From a virus, in IMG/VR virus record IMGVR_UViG_3300042691_030506, positions 1 through 37,222 of that record: 37,222 nt of DNA, one strand, 5' to 3'. The position numbers and the translations under genes are program-made. This document shows positions 1-7,409 of the stretch, piece by piece. The number at the start of each line of letters is the position of its first letter. Positions within the stretch are counted from its first letter, which is position 1. The notes under the pieces are model-generated. The model saw nothing but the letters and a program-made list of their open reading frames with translations. It searched no databases and had not been told where the DNA came from.

Positions 1-53
1 AAGGGTGTAGTTGACGTTGTTCAACTCACCGGCGTTGAAGTCCATCGTGAGTC
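1..53 (+). repeat. Terminal 53-bp redundancy (copy 1)
   Basis: Identical to 37170-37222; base 54 differs only because the window ends. It marks a circular assembly. It lies inside the major tail protein gene, so it is unlikely to be a natural terminal repeat or attachment site. Confidence 0.9.
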
Positions 54-678
54 CAGTCACGCGTGCGCCGCTCATCATCTGAATCGCGCCGCCGTTGCCG
101 AGGTAGTTCACAACTGTATAGGTCGGATGTCCTTCGGAGGCAGGCTTGTAAAGCTGACACTTGCCAAGGTTTACGCCAGACGCAGGTGCGGTCGGCAAAT
201 GAAAGCCAATCGTCAGCGCGTCGGAAGAAATTGAGTCGATGACGCGAACGCGGAAACCGTTTGTACCGTCTTTAATAAGAAGACCTTCGCCGCGTTCGAA
301 GGTTGCACCCTCGCCCGTGTCGACGTTGATGATGGACGTGCTGGAGCCAGAAACGGTGTCATATTGGGTGTTGGTCGTCGACTTGGCACCGAGGAAAGCG
401 TGGAGAAGTTTTGCGTAGTTTGCTTCGACGCCTTCGGTTCCCGAGGAGCGGAAGTAGTGGGACAGTGAAACGGTCGGGTTTTCTGCGCCTTGGATAGACT
501 TCGCAGGGCCGATTGATGACCGCAACTCTGCGTTTTCAAGTTCATCGAACGCAGGTTCAATTGAGAAGTCGTCTTGGATCGCAACCGCGTCGGTGCCCGC
601 TGTCGGGAGAACCGGCGTTCCTTCGGTCGTTTCGACCTTCATAGCGAGGACACTTGAGCGCGTCGTAATGTTTGCCAT
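1..678 (-). CDS. Major tail (tube) protein, N-terminal part (gene split by contig ends)
   Basis: These are the first 226 codons of a 503-residue protein whose remainder lies at 36336-37169. The ATG at 676-678 follows an AAAGGGAG Shine-Dalgarno. Base 1 equals base 37170, and the reading frame continues without interruption, so the split is an artefact of linearising a circle. The N-terminus and a GLTMDFNAGELNNVNY stretch near the join resemble siphovirus tail-tube proteins, which stack as rings to form the tail shaft. The position supports this: directly after a terminator-like protein (695-1147) and before tail chaperones and tape measure in transcription order. It is longer than most tube proteins because of an inserted beta-rich domain (residues about 237-344). 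The tube call is inference from context and sequence style. Confidence 0.75.
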   Translation of the reverse strand, partial: MANITTRSSVLAMKVETTEGTPVLPTAGTDAVAIQDDFSIEPAFDELENAELRSSIGPAKSIQGAENPTVSLSHYFRSSGTEGVEANYAKLLHAFLGAKSTTNTQYDTVSGSSTSIINVDTGEGATFERGEGLLIKDGTNGFRVRVIDSISSDALTIGFHLPTAPASGVNLGKCQLYKPASEGHPTYTVVNYLGNGGAIQMMSGARVTGLTMDFNAGELNNVNYTL

Positions 679-694
679 CTCTATCTATCTCCCT

Positions 695-1147
695 TTAGGT
701 TACAGCGTCTTGATATTCTATGGTTACAGACAACTCCATGGCTAGAAACTTCTGCAGATCGGCGTCGATAAACTGCACGCCGTTGTCAGATGAAAGCGTT
801 GCCTTGATACAGTTTCCGTCCAGAGTCGTCTTGTAGATTGCTTTTCGCAGTGTATCATGATCGACAAGCAAGTCACGTTCAACCAATTCACGCGACCCAG
901 TGTCGTTCTGCAGTTTGGTCATCTTGTTGACCAAGACGACCGTGAAAACTCTCTCATAAAACGACGTACAGCCGAGGGTCCGCTCCGTATCCACGCCCGG
1001 GCCAACGGCCACGCCGTAGCCTTTAGTCATGTGGATAAACGTGTTGGCGTCGATCTGATACGGATTCGGAAAACGTTTGTAACCCACGAGTTCTGTCTCG
1101 ATCAGGTTACAAAGTTCCGTGTGGATGTCTTCGATTTTGACTGGCAT
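695..1147 (-). CDS. Putative tail terminator / tail completion protein
   Basis: A 150-residue protein with an alpha/beta composition typical of small minor tail or tail-terminator proteins (gpU or gp17-like), which cap the tail tube and join it to the head. It begins with an amphipathic helix (IEDIHTELCNLIETEL) and ends in alternating hydrophobic strands. It lies 4 bases after the connector-like gene and 16 bases before the major tail protein, the usual place for a terminator in siphophage gene order. The ATG at 1145-1147 has only a weak ribosome site (CGGTAA), so translational coupling to the upstream gene is likely. No diagnostic motif is visible; function rests on position and size. Confidence 0.55.
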   Translation of the reverse strand: MPVKIEDIHTELCNLIETELVGYKRFPNPYQIDANTFIHMTKGYGVAVGPGVDTERTLGCTSFYERVFTVVLVNKMTKLQNDTGSRELVERDLLVDHDTLRKAIYKTTLDGNCIKATLSSDNGVQFIDADLQKFLAMELSVTIEYQDAVT

Positions 1148-1151
1148 CTGG

Positions 1152-1964
1152 TTACCGCGTCATAAAATTTGTTGAAAGGCAACGCTCAATCGGGTCGGGG
1201 CTGCCGTTGCCGGTGACGTCGATCAGGGGGTATTTGACGTTCATCGCTGCCGTGTAGTCGTCGCGGGCGCGTTTGAGTTGGTCCGAGTAGGGCTGTCCGA
1301 ACGCTTTGTAAACGATTTCTGCAACCTTGTGGCAGCTTGCCTCCTCGTACTGGGTCCAGTCCATGATTTGGCTTGAGGAGATAACAATATCGCCCTTTTT
1401 CAGGTCAGCGATGATGCGCTCGGCCGCCATGTAATGCTGGTCATTCCAGTTGGCTTTACCGGCGGCAAACCCTGTCAGGATGTCCGTGTTGTTCAGGTCC
1501 GGATAATACGTGTAAAGGACACTGTCTTCTGAGAACTTCTGGCCGATGTATTTTAAAGTCGTTCCGTTGCTGAAGTTTGCAGACCACGACAGCCTTGCCC
1601 AATACTTCCAGTAAACTTTGAACGCGGAAAGACCTGTCACGTCCTCTGAAGTTTCTTCTCGGTCCCACCCCTTGAGCCTATCCGTCGCCCAAGACAGACG
1701 CCCGGTGTTTGCCATCCCGTTGGTTCCGTCTCTCAAGTCAACTGCGGGCGTCCATTGTTGGCCGAACCACATATCTACGGACGCAACTGCTGCGTTGTTG
1801 TTATGGGGCTGAGCCTCGAAAAAGAGGTTGTTAAACGGCATTACTGAGCCAATGTAGAGATACTCCCCGACGTTATAGTGAAACGTCTGAGTCCCTGCGC
1901 GAAAGTCGACGACTGCCTTGGTAATATCAGCCCCGTTATAGATGACGCGAAGGTCTTGGCTCAT
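1152..1964 (-). CDS. Putative head-tail connector (neck) protein
   Basis: A 270-residue protein. The N-terminal half is rich in aromatic residues and strands. The C-terminal half (from about residue 170) is helical, with a run of A-E-x-I-I-x-D-L-K-K-G-D, then E-x-x-x-H-K-V-A-E-I-V-Y, and an acidic D-x-x-G-N-G-x-x-D-x-x-E near the end. That pattern resembles head-tail connector/adaptor proteins that sit below the portal. The ATG at 1962-1964 overlaps the upstream stop as ATGA and has a GAGGGACGG ribosome site, so it is coupled to the 288-residue gene. The connector assignment is inference; the N-terminal half is not recognised and may be a separate virion domain. Confidence 0.45.
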   Translation of the reverse strand: MSQDLRVIYNGADITKAVVDFRAGTQTFHYNVGEYLYIGSVMPFNNLFFEAQPHNNNAAVASVDMWFGQQWTPAVDLRDGTNGMANTGRLSWATDRLKGWDREETSEDVTGLSAFKVYWKYWARLSWSANFSNGTTLKYIGQKFSEDSVLYTYYPDLNNTDILTGFAAGKANWNDQHYMAAERIIADLKKGDIVISSSQIMDWTQYEEASCHKVAEIVYKAFGQPYSDQLKRARDDYTAAMNVKYPLIDVTGNGSPDPIERCLSTNFMTR

Positions 1965-2827
1965 GTTCCGTCCCTCGTTACTGAAGTTCTTTCACTGCCT
2001 GTCATATCTGCCGTAACTCGGTCCTTGGAATCGGACACGTCTCTGAATGTAACTGTGGCTGTATCGCCTACGCCGGGCGTGATCGTGGTCTTCCCGGCGG
2101 CAACTGCCAGCAAGATCCTCAATACTTCTCGCGCGTCGAGGGTACTTTCTATCGTCTCCGTCCACGGATTTGATGCAGACCCTGAAGCGTTGAGCTTTTC
2201 TCCCATGGTGCCTGCTAAATTGTAACTCGAAGCCAAGGCATTCCATACAGCGTCAGCAAGTTTTGTTGGTGAGAACTCATTTTCCAAGGTCATGTCTGCA
2301 GACATGTCGGCGGTCGCAAAATTGTCTGCGTCTGTTTTTGTCAAAGATCCAAAAAGTGACGCAAGCATGCTGACGATCGCGCCAAGCTGCGCGTCAGTGA
2401 TGGTCATGGACGCTGAGATATCTGCGAGCAAACTTGCAGAAGCCGACAGTTCCGCATCTGTCAGACTGAGTGCGCCAGACAAACTGGCAATCATGTCTGA
2501 AATAAGTTGAAGCTGCGGCGGAGTTATCGTCAGAGTCCCTGTCAAGCTGGCATCAAGCCCTGAGCCAGAGACGAGTAATGCAGAAGTTCTTTCAAGCTCT
2601 GCGACCAAAAGCCTGTAGCTGGCAATCCCGCCAGCGATGCGTGGCATCATTAGCGAATACGGATGGAGATACCCGTTCGGAGTGGCAGACTTTGGCAAAA
2701 ACCCTTCGCCATAGTAGCGGTTGTACCTTCTCGAACCGTGCTTTGACGCAGTGTTGTCAAAAGACAAAGACCCAGCCCCAAAGGAGCCGGCAACGTGCGC
2801 CAAGTTATGGTTCGTCAGAAGGCCCAA
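1961..2827 (-). CDS. Virion structural protein with helical repeats and a neck/appendage-type C-terminus
   Basis: A 288-residue protein. Residues about 75-165 form Ala/Ser/Leu-rich repeats of roughly 24 residues, with recurrent L-T-D-A-x-L and L-A-D-I-S-A-S motifs, likely amphipathic helices or a rod. The C-terminal part has A-D-A-V-W-N-A-L, then E-V-L-R-I-L-L-A-V-A-A-G-K, then T-F-R-D-V-S-D-S-K-D-R. This combination recurs in phage neck/tail-appendage proteins. Translation appears to start at TTG (2825-2827), three bases after the previous stop, with a strong GGGGGT ribosome site that overlaps that stop; no ATG fits as well. It ends in an ATGA overlap with the connector-like gene. A structural role is likely; the exact position in the particle is unknown. 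Confidence 0.5.
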   Translation of the reverse strand: MGLLTNHNLAHVAGSFGAGSLSFDNTASKHGSRRYNRYYGEGFLPKSATPNGYLHPYSLMMPRIAGGIASYRLLVAELERTSALLVSGSGLDASLTGTLTITPPQLQLISDMIASLSGALSLTDAELSASASLLADISASMTITDAQLGAIVSMLASLFGSLTKTDADNFATADMSADMTLENEFSPTKLADAVWNALASSYNLAGTMGEKLNASGSASNPWTETIESTLDAREVLRILLAVAAGKTTITPGVGDTATVTFRDVSDSKDRVTADMTGSERTSVTRDGT

Positions 2828-2830
2828 AGA

Positions 2831-3982
2831 TTACCCCCAAGCAACATCAACGTGCCCAAATAGCGCGCTGTTTGTTGGCGTGTTGACACCTGAGTAGAGA
2901 AGCCATTGCAAGTTCGCGCCGTCATAGATACGAGGCATTGACGGAAGTTGGTTCACAAGGTCGCGCTCTGTCGCAACGCCAAGAGTAGTCAGCGGGATTG
3001 TAAGAAGCGGCCTACAAAGGCCGATCGAAAACTCACCTGAGACGTAAGAGACAGAGATTGTGACAGTATCGATTTGAGAGATCCCAGAGTCCGCGCCTTG
3101 CATCGGCATGAACGGTCCGTATTTACCCGAGCCTGTGCCTGAGTAAAGAATTAGGCCGTTTGCAGGCGCAGTCTTACCGACCGGCAAGACCGTAGGTGTT
3201 GCCCTACCAGTATCTTGCGTGGAGTTTCTATAGCCGATCGACAAACTCGGCGTTGCAGCACCCAGGGGCGTGGCGTTGGTATTCCACATAAACGCCCGAA
3301 GCCCTGCGCCCGACGTGTAGCGCGGGAGAAGTGTGTTTATCGTATGCGTCCCCGTGCCTGCGTCGGTGATGTCGATAAACGTCCCCGCTACCGCGTTGGC
3401 GTATGATGATGCAAGCCGACATGTCGTGTCAGACACTTTAATGACAAAGTAGTCGGTCGCGGTTGCAAGCCCTGCTGGCAAAGTTCCAGAGGTTGTTAGA
3501 CGGACGCGCGTTAAGGGAAACAAGTTATAAAACGTGTGCGTCAGAAGATCCGTCGAATCATCCGCCGTGAAGTTGTTCGTAACACTCAGAGTGTTTGTCA
3601 AGCTCTGTGCCGTGATCGTCGTGACAGAGGTCACGCGGTAAAAACCGACAAGATCGACAAGCATGAGGACACAGGGGTTAACCGTCGCAGCGGCGGAAAA
3701 TGCCGATGCGTTGATAATATGCTTCGTAGCTGACGGCGATTTATCCCCGCCATGCTGGAACGTCCCGGCGTTGGCCGTGGTGTCTGAAACAGGCTGGAAC
3801 GCCAAGTTGGTCCCGGTGTTGTACAGGGCGTCTGCCGCAGGGCTACCGCCGCCACGGGCGAGGCAGTGCCATTCCCCGGCAACTGCTGCGGTTGTCGGTA
3901 GGAACAGCTTGTTCCAGTCGAGACGCTGAAAGTTTCCAGCGGCGGTTTTTGATACAAGGTCATCCATTGATGTAAACGGCAT
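2831..3982 (-). CDS. Virion structural protein, larger member of a tandem paralogue pair
   Basis: The start is set at the ATG at 3980-3982, 1 base after the preceding stop, with GGGGAT upstream; an upstream in-frame ATG at 4051 would overlap the previous gene by 68 bases. The product has 383 residues. Its N-terminal W...G-x-SP...HGG...FSAAATV...LMLVDLVGFY block and C-terminal G-A-D-S-G-I-S-Q-I-D...MPRI...VAWG block align with the neighbouring 292-residue protein. Between these blocks sits an extra beta module containing LTTSGTLPAGLATATDYF and DITDAGTGTHTI, a module common in phage particle proteins. It is probably a head or tail surface protein; no enzyme motif is seen. Confidence 0.5.
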   Translation of the reverse strand: MPFTSMDDLVSKTAAGNFQRLDWNKLFLPTTAAVAGEWHCLARGGGSPAADALYNTGTNLAFQPVSDTTANAGTFQHGGDKSPSATKHIINASAFSAAATVNPCVLMLVDLVGFYRVTSVTTITAQSLTNTLSVTNNFTADDSTDLLTHTFYNLFPLTRVRLTTSGTLPAGLATATDYFVIKVSDTTCRLASSYANAVAGTFIDITDAGTGTHTINTLLPRYTSGAGLRAFMWNTNATPLGAATPSLSIGYRNSTQDTGRATPTVLPVGKTAPANGLILYSGTGSGKYGPFMPMQGADSGISQIDTVTISVSYVSGEFSIGLCRPLLTIPLTTLGVATERDLVNQLPSMPRIYDGANLQWLLYSGVNTPTNSALFGHVDVAWG

Positions 3983-3983
3983 A

Positions 3984-4862
3984 TTATCCCCAAACTGTTT
4001 CGATAGTTCCTTGCAGAGCTTGACCTGCAAAAGAGACGTTTGCGGTTCCAATAAGGCTCAAGAACGCACTGTTTTCTATTCTAGGCATAGCAAAGCTGCG
4101 GTCTGTCAGGTAGCAAGTTTCGCAGGGTGCAGCAGCAGACCTGAACGAAAACGACGCAAGAGGCTTTACCAGAACAAGAGTGATCAGCCCCACGTCTGAG
4201 CCACTTGTAAACTGTACCGACTCGATACTTCTCACGCCCGAGTCACCGGACTGTAACGCCATGAAAGGGACTGCGGTTGATGCCAGCCCGCCCGTGGCTG
4301 GGGCGTTACTTGTCGATATGGTTCCGGTAAAGAAGCTTGCATTCGTCAGAGTATGTGGCGGAGTTTGACGTCCCGGCACGCCGTCTTGATTGGTGTAGGT
4401 CACGACGAAAGGGATGTTACCAACAGAATGTTGCGCAACGGTGACAGGCATAATCTTAACGCCGTTGCCGTCAGTGTATCTCGTCAAAGAAACGTCGTTT
4501 ACCATTACCTGCGCGTCGTTCGTATCCTCTGCAATGAACGGGTAGTACATAAGAATGTCGCAGAGGATGAAATACCCAACACCGCCCGCAAAAGATGACG
4601 CGATAAACGAAAAGTCTTTCAAATATTTCTTGGCAGGTGCCGGAGCGTTTCCGTGGCGTATCCCACCTCTTGAGGAATCAACAGTCGCAGCTACGAGAGG
4701 CTCGCTCGCGTAATAAAACGGTGACGGGTTACCGGGCGAAATGGTCGTGTCAACCCAGACCCCTCCTGTTGTCGCAGGAACTGGAACTTTTCTAAATGTA
4801 AATACCGTCTCTTTGCCAAGCTCTTTGTAATCGACGATATCTTTGACACTACCAATCGTCAT
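3984..4862 (-). CDS. Virion structural protein, smaller member of a tandem paralogue pair
   Basis: A 292-residue beta-rich protein beginning at ATG 4860-4862, two bases after the upstream stop, with a weak GGA ribosome site that suggests coupling. It shares its whole-length plan with the following gene: an N-terminal W-V-D...GNPSPFYY...HGN segment, a FAGGVGYFILCDILMYYPF strand block, then Q-S-G-D-S-G-V-R-S-I-E-S-V and a terminal AMPRI...ETVWG. It lacks the inserted TLPAGLATATDYF-type module of the larger paralogue. The two arose by duplication (observed similarity); an accessory head or appendage role is inferred from location among structural genes. Confidence 0.5.
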   Translation of the reverse strand: MTIGSVKDIVDYKELGKETVFTFRKVPVPATTGGVWVDTTISPGNPSPFYYASEPLVAATVDSSRGGIRHGNAPAPAKKYLKDFSFIASSFAGGVGYFILCDILMYYPFIAEDTNDAQVMVNDVSLTRYTDGNGVKIMPVTVAQHSVGNIPFVVTYTNQDGVPGRQTPPHTLTNASFFTGTISTSNAPATGGLASTAVPFMALQSGDSGVRSIESVQFTSGSDVGLITLVLVKPLASFSFRSAAAPCETCYLTDRSFAMPRIENSAFLSLIGTANVSFAGQALQGTIETVWG

Positions 4863-4864
4863 GA

Positions 4865-5272
4865 TTAGTCCAGCGTAAAGACCAGAGACCCAGCAGCAAA
4901 TTGCGGCTGAATACCGGTCGCGACGTTAACTGACGAGTTAAGAGCACCGTAACAGATAATATCCCCTGCACCTGACGCCGAAGTCACGATAGAGACGTGC
5001 GTGACAGTGTTTGTTCCGGACGTGCAAACTGGAAACTGCTCAAGGTTTGCGTTCTCAACGGTAGCCCCAGACACGGTAAGATCCGAAGCGCGGGTAAGGA
5101 CGACGCGGGCGTATCCACCGTAGGTCGCTTCGTTTGTGGTAGCACTCCCCGCCTCACCGGGGTTTGCCGTGTGAAGGGCGAGCCAGAGGTTGGTGTTGCC
5201 ATCCCAGCCGACGTTGGTGCCTTTGAAGATGTAATCCAAAATGGCTGTTTCTGCTGCGTTGCTGAAACTCAT
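4865..5272 (-). CDS. Small phage structural protein (head/tail accessory family)
   Basis: A 135-residue protein resembling a family common in siphophages and podophages. It has a short N-terminal helix (A-E-T-A-I-L-D-Y-I-F-K-G), then L-W-L-A-L-H-T-A-N-P-G-E, then G-G-Y-A-R, and a beta-rich rest. Members are usually annotated as putative tail or virion proteins of unknown detailed role. The ATG at 5270-5272 overlaps the stop of the 48-residue gene as ATGA. Gene order, between neck/appendage proteins, agrees with a particle component. Confidence in the family is moderate; function within the particle is not known. Confidence 0.5.
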   Translation of the reverse strand: MSFSNAAETAILDYIFKGTNVGWDGNTNLWLALHTANPGEAGSATTNEATYGGYARVVLTRASDLTVSGATVENANLEQFPVCTSGTNTVTHVSIVTSASGAGDIICYGALNSSVNVATGIQPQFAAGSLVFTLD

Positions 5273-5415
5273 GACTGCGCCCCCGTTGCGACTTGTTCGA
5301 CGTAAGCGAACTTAATGATTTGGTCTTGAGTAAGAGGTAGCCCCTCTAAAACTCTGTCCATGTAATACCGGTAAAGCCCCACCGGATCTTCTCTCAATGC
5401 TCTATTTTCGTCCAC
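5269..5415 (-). CDS. 48-residue small protein between virion genes
   Basis: A short gene read directly from the minus strand: GTG at 5413-5415 to TGA at 5269-5271, 48 residues. It begins one base after the stop of the 65-residue gene, and its stop overlaps the next ATG as ATGA, so it fills the otherwise empty gap exactly and is almost certainly translated. The product is largely helical and charged: D-P-V-G-L-Y-R-Y-Y-M-D-R-V-L-E-G-L, then L-T-Q-D-Q-I-I-K-F-A-Y. A GGGGTGG stretch upstream may act as ribosome site. An internal ATG (M19) is an alternative start. No function is recognised. Confidence 0.6.
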   Translation of the reverse strand: MDENRALREDPVGLYRYYMDRVLEGLPLTQDQIIKFAYVEQVATGAQS

Positions 5416-5416
5416 A

Positions 5417-5614
5417 CTACCACCCCGCTGGGAAGTATGCGTTTGCTTTTATTGTAATCGTACCCGCTGAAGTCTCCACGGTCACGCCGCCACCACCTTC
5501 AATGGTGATGTCTCCAGTCTCCCCGTTGACGGAGTCAACGGCACCGCCACCACCTGTCCCGCCAGCTTCTGTGAAGTCCAAGTTTCCAGTGAACGGGTTA
5601 AACCGCCAAGGCAT
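5417..5614 (-). CDS. 65-residue glycine-rich virion-associated protein
   Basis: It starts at ATG 5612-5614, right after the upstream TGA, with a GAGGT ribosome site. The first residues (P-W-R-F-N-P-F-T-G-N-L-D-F) match a short N-terminal signature often found in phage appendage or fibre-like small proteins. It is followed by a Gly-rich linker (GGTGGGG) and a V-N-G-E-T-G-D-I-T-I strand motif typical of trimeric phage beta structures. It is probably a small particle accessory or an attachment peptide. No catalytic motif is present. Confidence 0.5.
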   Translation of the reverse strand: MPWRFNPFTGNLDFTEAGGTGGGGAVDSVNGETGDITIEGGGGVTVETSAGTITIKANAYFPAGW

Positions 5615-5615
5615 G

Positions 5616-5864
5616 TCACGACCTCACTGCGGAAACGAGTTCAGATTTTGCAGAGCTTGCATAGGTCAAGGTGATGACTGCAACAGTGTCGCCACTCAGT
5701 TTAAAGTCGTAAACTTCAGTCGTCGAAGTCGGGTAGGTAATGTCCACCCGGTCATACTTTTCAGGTGCGAGGCCTCCGGAAAGAGTCACGCGAACAGATG
5801 TGCCGTCGCCGGTCTCTGTAAACTTGGCAAATTCCCGGTCGTTTATAGAAGGCGAAAGGGCCAC
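5616..5864 (-). CDS. 82-residue phage structural protein
   Basis: It starts at GTG 5862-5864 with an AAGGTGAG ribosome site lying just below the terminator at 5876-5910. The product is all-beta in appearance: S-P-S-I-N-D-R-E-F-A-K-F-T-E, then V-R-V-T-L-S-G-G, then Y-D-R-V-D-I-T-Y-P, then a short helical tail. Small proteins with this N-D-R-E-F and D-x-I-x-V-x-Y plan occur among virion genes of many tailed phages, so a particle role is likely but not specified. Its stop abuts the next ATG (TGAcATG), indicating co-translation. Confidence 0.5.
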   Translation of the reverse strand: MALSPSINDREFAKFTETGDGTSVRVTLSGGLAPEKYDRVDITYPTSTTEVYDFKLSGDTVAVITLTYASSAKSELVSAVRS

Positions 5865-5875
5865 GTCTCACCTTG

Positions 5876-5910
5876 AAAAAGACAGGGCGAGGCCTCGAAA
5901 GACCCCGCCC
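5876..5910 (-). terminator. Intrinsic terminator after coat/decoration genes
   Basis: Read on the minus strand, bases 5910-5885 form an 11-pair stem (GGGCGGGGTCT against AGGCCTCGCCC, two G-U pairs) closed by a TTCG loop, followed by TGTCTTTTT. It lies just after the stop of the 132-residue decoration-like gene (5919) and before the GTG at 5864. It probably lowers transcription of the downstream genes relative to coat protein. Confidence 0.75.
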
Positions 5911-5918
5911 ACGGTTTG

Positions 5919-6317
5919 TTAGGCTGCCATGTACTGGACAACAACTTCGATCTTGCCTGCGGTCAAAGCTGCAGTTCCGATTGTCATCAGAACTTTGCTT
6001 CCGCTTGCCAAACGGGTAGGCAAGTCAGCAAGTGCGTTCGGCTTCAAGACTGCGTTGGCGGTCAAGTTGGCGACTGCACCCTCCGTCGTGTTGACGAACA
6101 GGTCGGTCGTTCCGGTGATACCGAGAGCAACCGTCGCAGATCCGCCAGACGTACAAGTTGTCTTGACGTAAGCGTGGAAGTGGGTCAACACGACGTCGCC
6201 GTCAGCTTCGAAGAGCTCAACCGTTCCGACTGCTCCGCCGTCGACTGCAAATTCCCACGTCTTGCGGACGAGGGTTTCTGCGACCATGAATTCAGGTCCG
6301 ATTTTCTTTGCTGGCAT
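5919..6317 (-). CDS. Putative capsid decoration / head structural protein
   Basis: A 132-residue, beta-rich protein: G-T-V-E-L-F-E-A-D-G-D-V-V-L-T-H-F-H-A-Y-V-K, then T-C-T-S-G-G-S-A-T-V-A-L-G-I, then K-I-E-V-V-V-Q-Y. It follows the major capsid gene with one small gene between, the position of many head decoration or minor head proteins. The ATG at 6315-6317 has an AAAGGAAG ribosome site; the gene starts inside the end of the upstream gene (26-base overlap). The following hairpin terminator suggests that it and the coat protein are made in larger amounts than later proteins. The decoration role is inferred. Confidence 0.5.
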   Translation of the reverse strand: MPAKKIGPEFMVAETLVRKTWEFAVDGGAVGTVELFEADGDVVLTHFHAYVKTTCTSGGSATVALGITGTTDLFVNTTEGAVANLTANAVLKPNALADLPTRLASGSKVLMTIGTAALTAGKIEVVVQYMAA

Positions 6318-6519
6318 TTTTATCTTCCTTTGATTTCTTTTGTTTTGTGGGCGGCAGATGACCCGTTATGTAAGCGACCTGCCGCGTTCCGTATGAAGTC
6401 ATAGCAACGATTTTGAAAGGGGTCATGATCGAGCGCAGAACTCTTGTCAACTCCTCAGGAGACTCGGCGACAATCGCCTTGATCTCCTGATATGGGTTGA
6501 GACTTGTGAACTCGATCAT
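6292..6519 (-). CDS. 75-residue protein downstream of coat gene, unknown
   Basis: It starts at ATG 6517-6519 with a GAGGGG ribosome site, 15 bases after the coat gene stop. The N-terminal two-thirds look like a compact alpha/beta fold (L-N-P-Y-Q-E-I-K-A-I-V, E-E-L-T-R-V-L-R-S-I, K-I-V-A-M-T-S-Y). The last 20 residues are a Lys/Glu-rich tail, encoded where the gene overlaps the next ribosome site and start. Function is not recognised. Conserved order among head genes suggests an assembly or structural role. Confidence 0.55.
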   Translation of the reverse strand: MIEFTSLNPYQEIKAIVAESPEELTRVLRSIMTPFKIVAMTSYGTRQVAYITGHLPPTKQKKSKEDKNASKENRT

Positions 6520-6534
6520 AACCGCCCCTCAAAA

Positions 6535-7404
6535 TTACGAACCAGAAGCTGCAGCGACGACGCTGATGTGCTTCTTGGAGCCTTCGATTCCAAGCTTGGC
6601 ACCGAAGACCATATCGACGGACATCACCATGCCGAACTTCTTCGACGAGTGCATGTCCGAAATTTTCACTTGCACTTCCGGCTGGCTGACCATGTGGAGG
6701 TAGCTGGGGTGGAAGATGAGTGCTTTATCTGTTGCGCGGCTGTTGTCTTCAAGGGTGTTGAAGCCGAAGCGACGCAGCGCGATTTGGCCGCCGATAACTG
6801 GGGCATCTTGCGCGCCGAAGTCCGAACTCACAAGGGTTTGTGCGTTCAGGAGATCGGAGTAGTAGCTGGGGTCGACGATACAGTACCACTGGCCGTCGTT
6901 TGGCCACTTGGCTTGAGCGGCGAGAAGACGCACTGCAGCGAGTTGCGCTGCGTTGAAGTCCGTCACGCTGTTGATGACATGGTCAGGGGCAGACGTCGAC
7001 GGTGCGGTCAAGCTGTACAGGTAGTCGTTGATCTGCTTAGCCATTGCGTAGCGGAGGGACTCCATCACTTCAGGATTTTCCATAGCGATTTGGCTCTGCA
7101 GGGACACGAGGTCTTCGAACTCGTAGGCAGCGACGGCGCGCTTATCTGCTTTGATGTCCACAAAGTTTGTGCTGACGGCTTCAGTGTCGAAGCTGTCTGC
7201 GTCGGTTCCGACGGTCAACAGTTGACCTGTAGGGGCGTTCACCTGAGAAACGCGGACGGTGTCGCCGCCTTTGGTGATTGCGCCTTCGTAACGCTTGTCC
7301 ACGAGGCCGCCGAGGAGGAGGCTTTCACGGAGTTGCTTGGTGAACAGGGGCGACCAATATTTTTGGATTTGATCTGCGACTTCTGCGAGTTTCGTAACTG
7401 ACAT
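6535..7404 (-). CDS. Major capsid (coat) protein
   Basis: A 289-residue protein beginning at ATG 7402-7404 with an AAGAAGGATG ribosome site that overlaps the scaffold stop. The sequence has the look of coat proteins with an HK97-type fold: an N-terminal arm and helix (Q-K-Y-W-S-P-L-F-T-K-Q-L-R-E-S), an early V-R-V-S-Q-V strand, a spine-type helix region around M-E-S-L-R-Y-A-M-A-K-Q-I-N-D-Y-L-Y, and a long central domain with W-Y-C-I-V-D-P-S-Y-Y-S-D-L-L. It stands immediately after a coiled-coil scaffold gene and in the terminase-portal-scaffold-coat order. It has no long N-terminal delta domain, consistent with a separate scaffold. Confidence 0.8.
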   Translation of the reverse strand: MSVTKLAEVADQIQKYWSPLFTKQLRESLLLGGLVDKRYEGAITKGGDTVRVSQVNAPTGQLLTVGTDADSFDTEAVSTNFVDIKADKRAVAAYEFEDLVSLQSQIAMENPEVMESLRYAMAKQINDYLYSLTAPSTSAPDHVINSVTDFNAAQLAAVRLLAAQAKWPNDGQWYCIVDPSYYSDLLNAQTLVSSDFGAQDAPVIGGQIALRRFGFNTLEDNSRATDKALIFHPSYLHMVSQPEVQVKISDMHSSKKFGMVMSVDMVFGAKLGIEGSKKHISVVAAASGS

Positions 7405-7409
7405 TTATG

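Noticed and set aside
1-53. Natural direct terminal repeat or attachment site
   Set aside because: It is short, lies inside the coding part of the tail protein gene, and fits an assembly overlap better; no integrase is present.
213-584. 123-residue leftward frame
   Set aside because: It is out of phase with the major tail protein that runs through 678-1 and has low-complexity Ser/Thr/Pro content.
6568-7401. 277-residue rightward frame opposite the coat gene
   Set aside because: It is the antisense of the coat gene; composition (His, Val, Cys excess) is that of a mirror frame and no ribosome site or context supports it.
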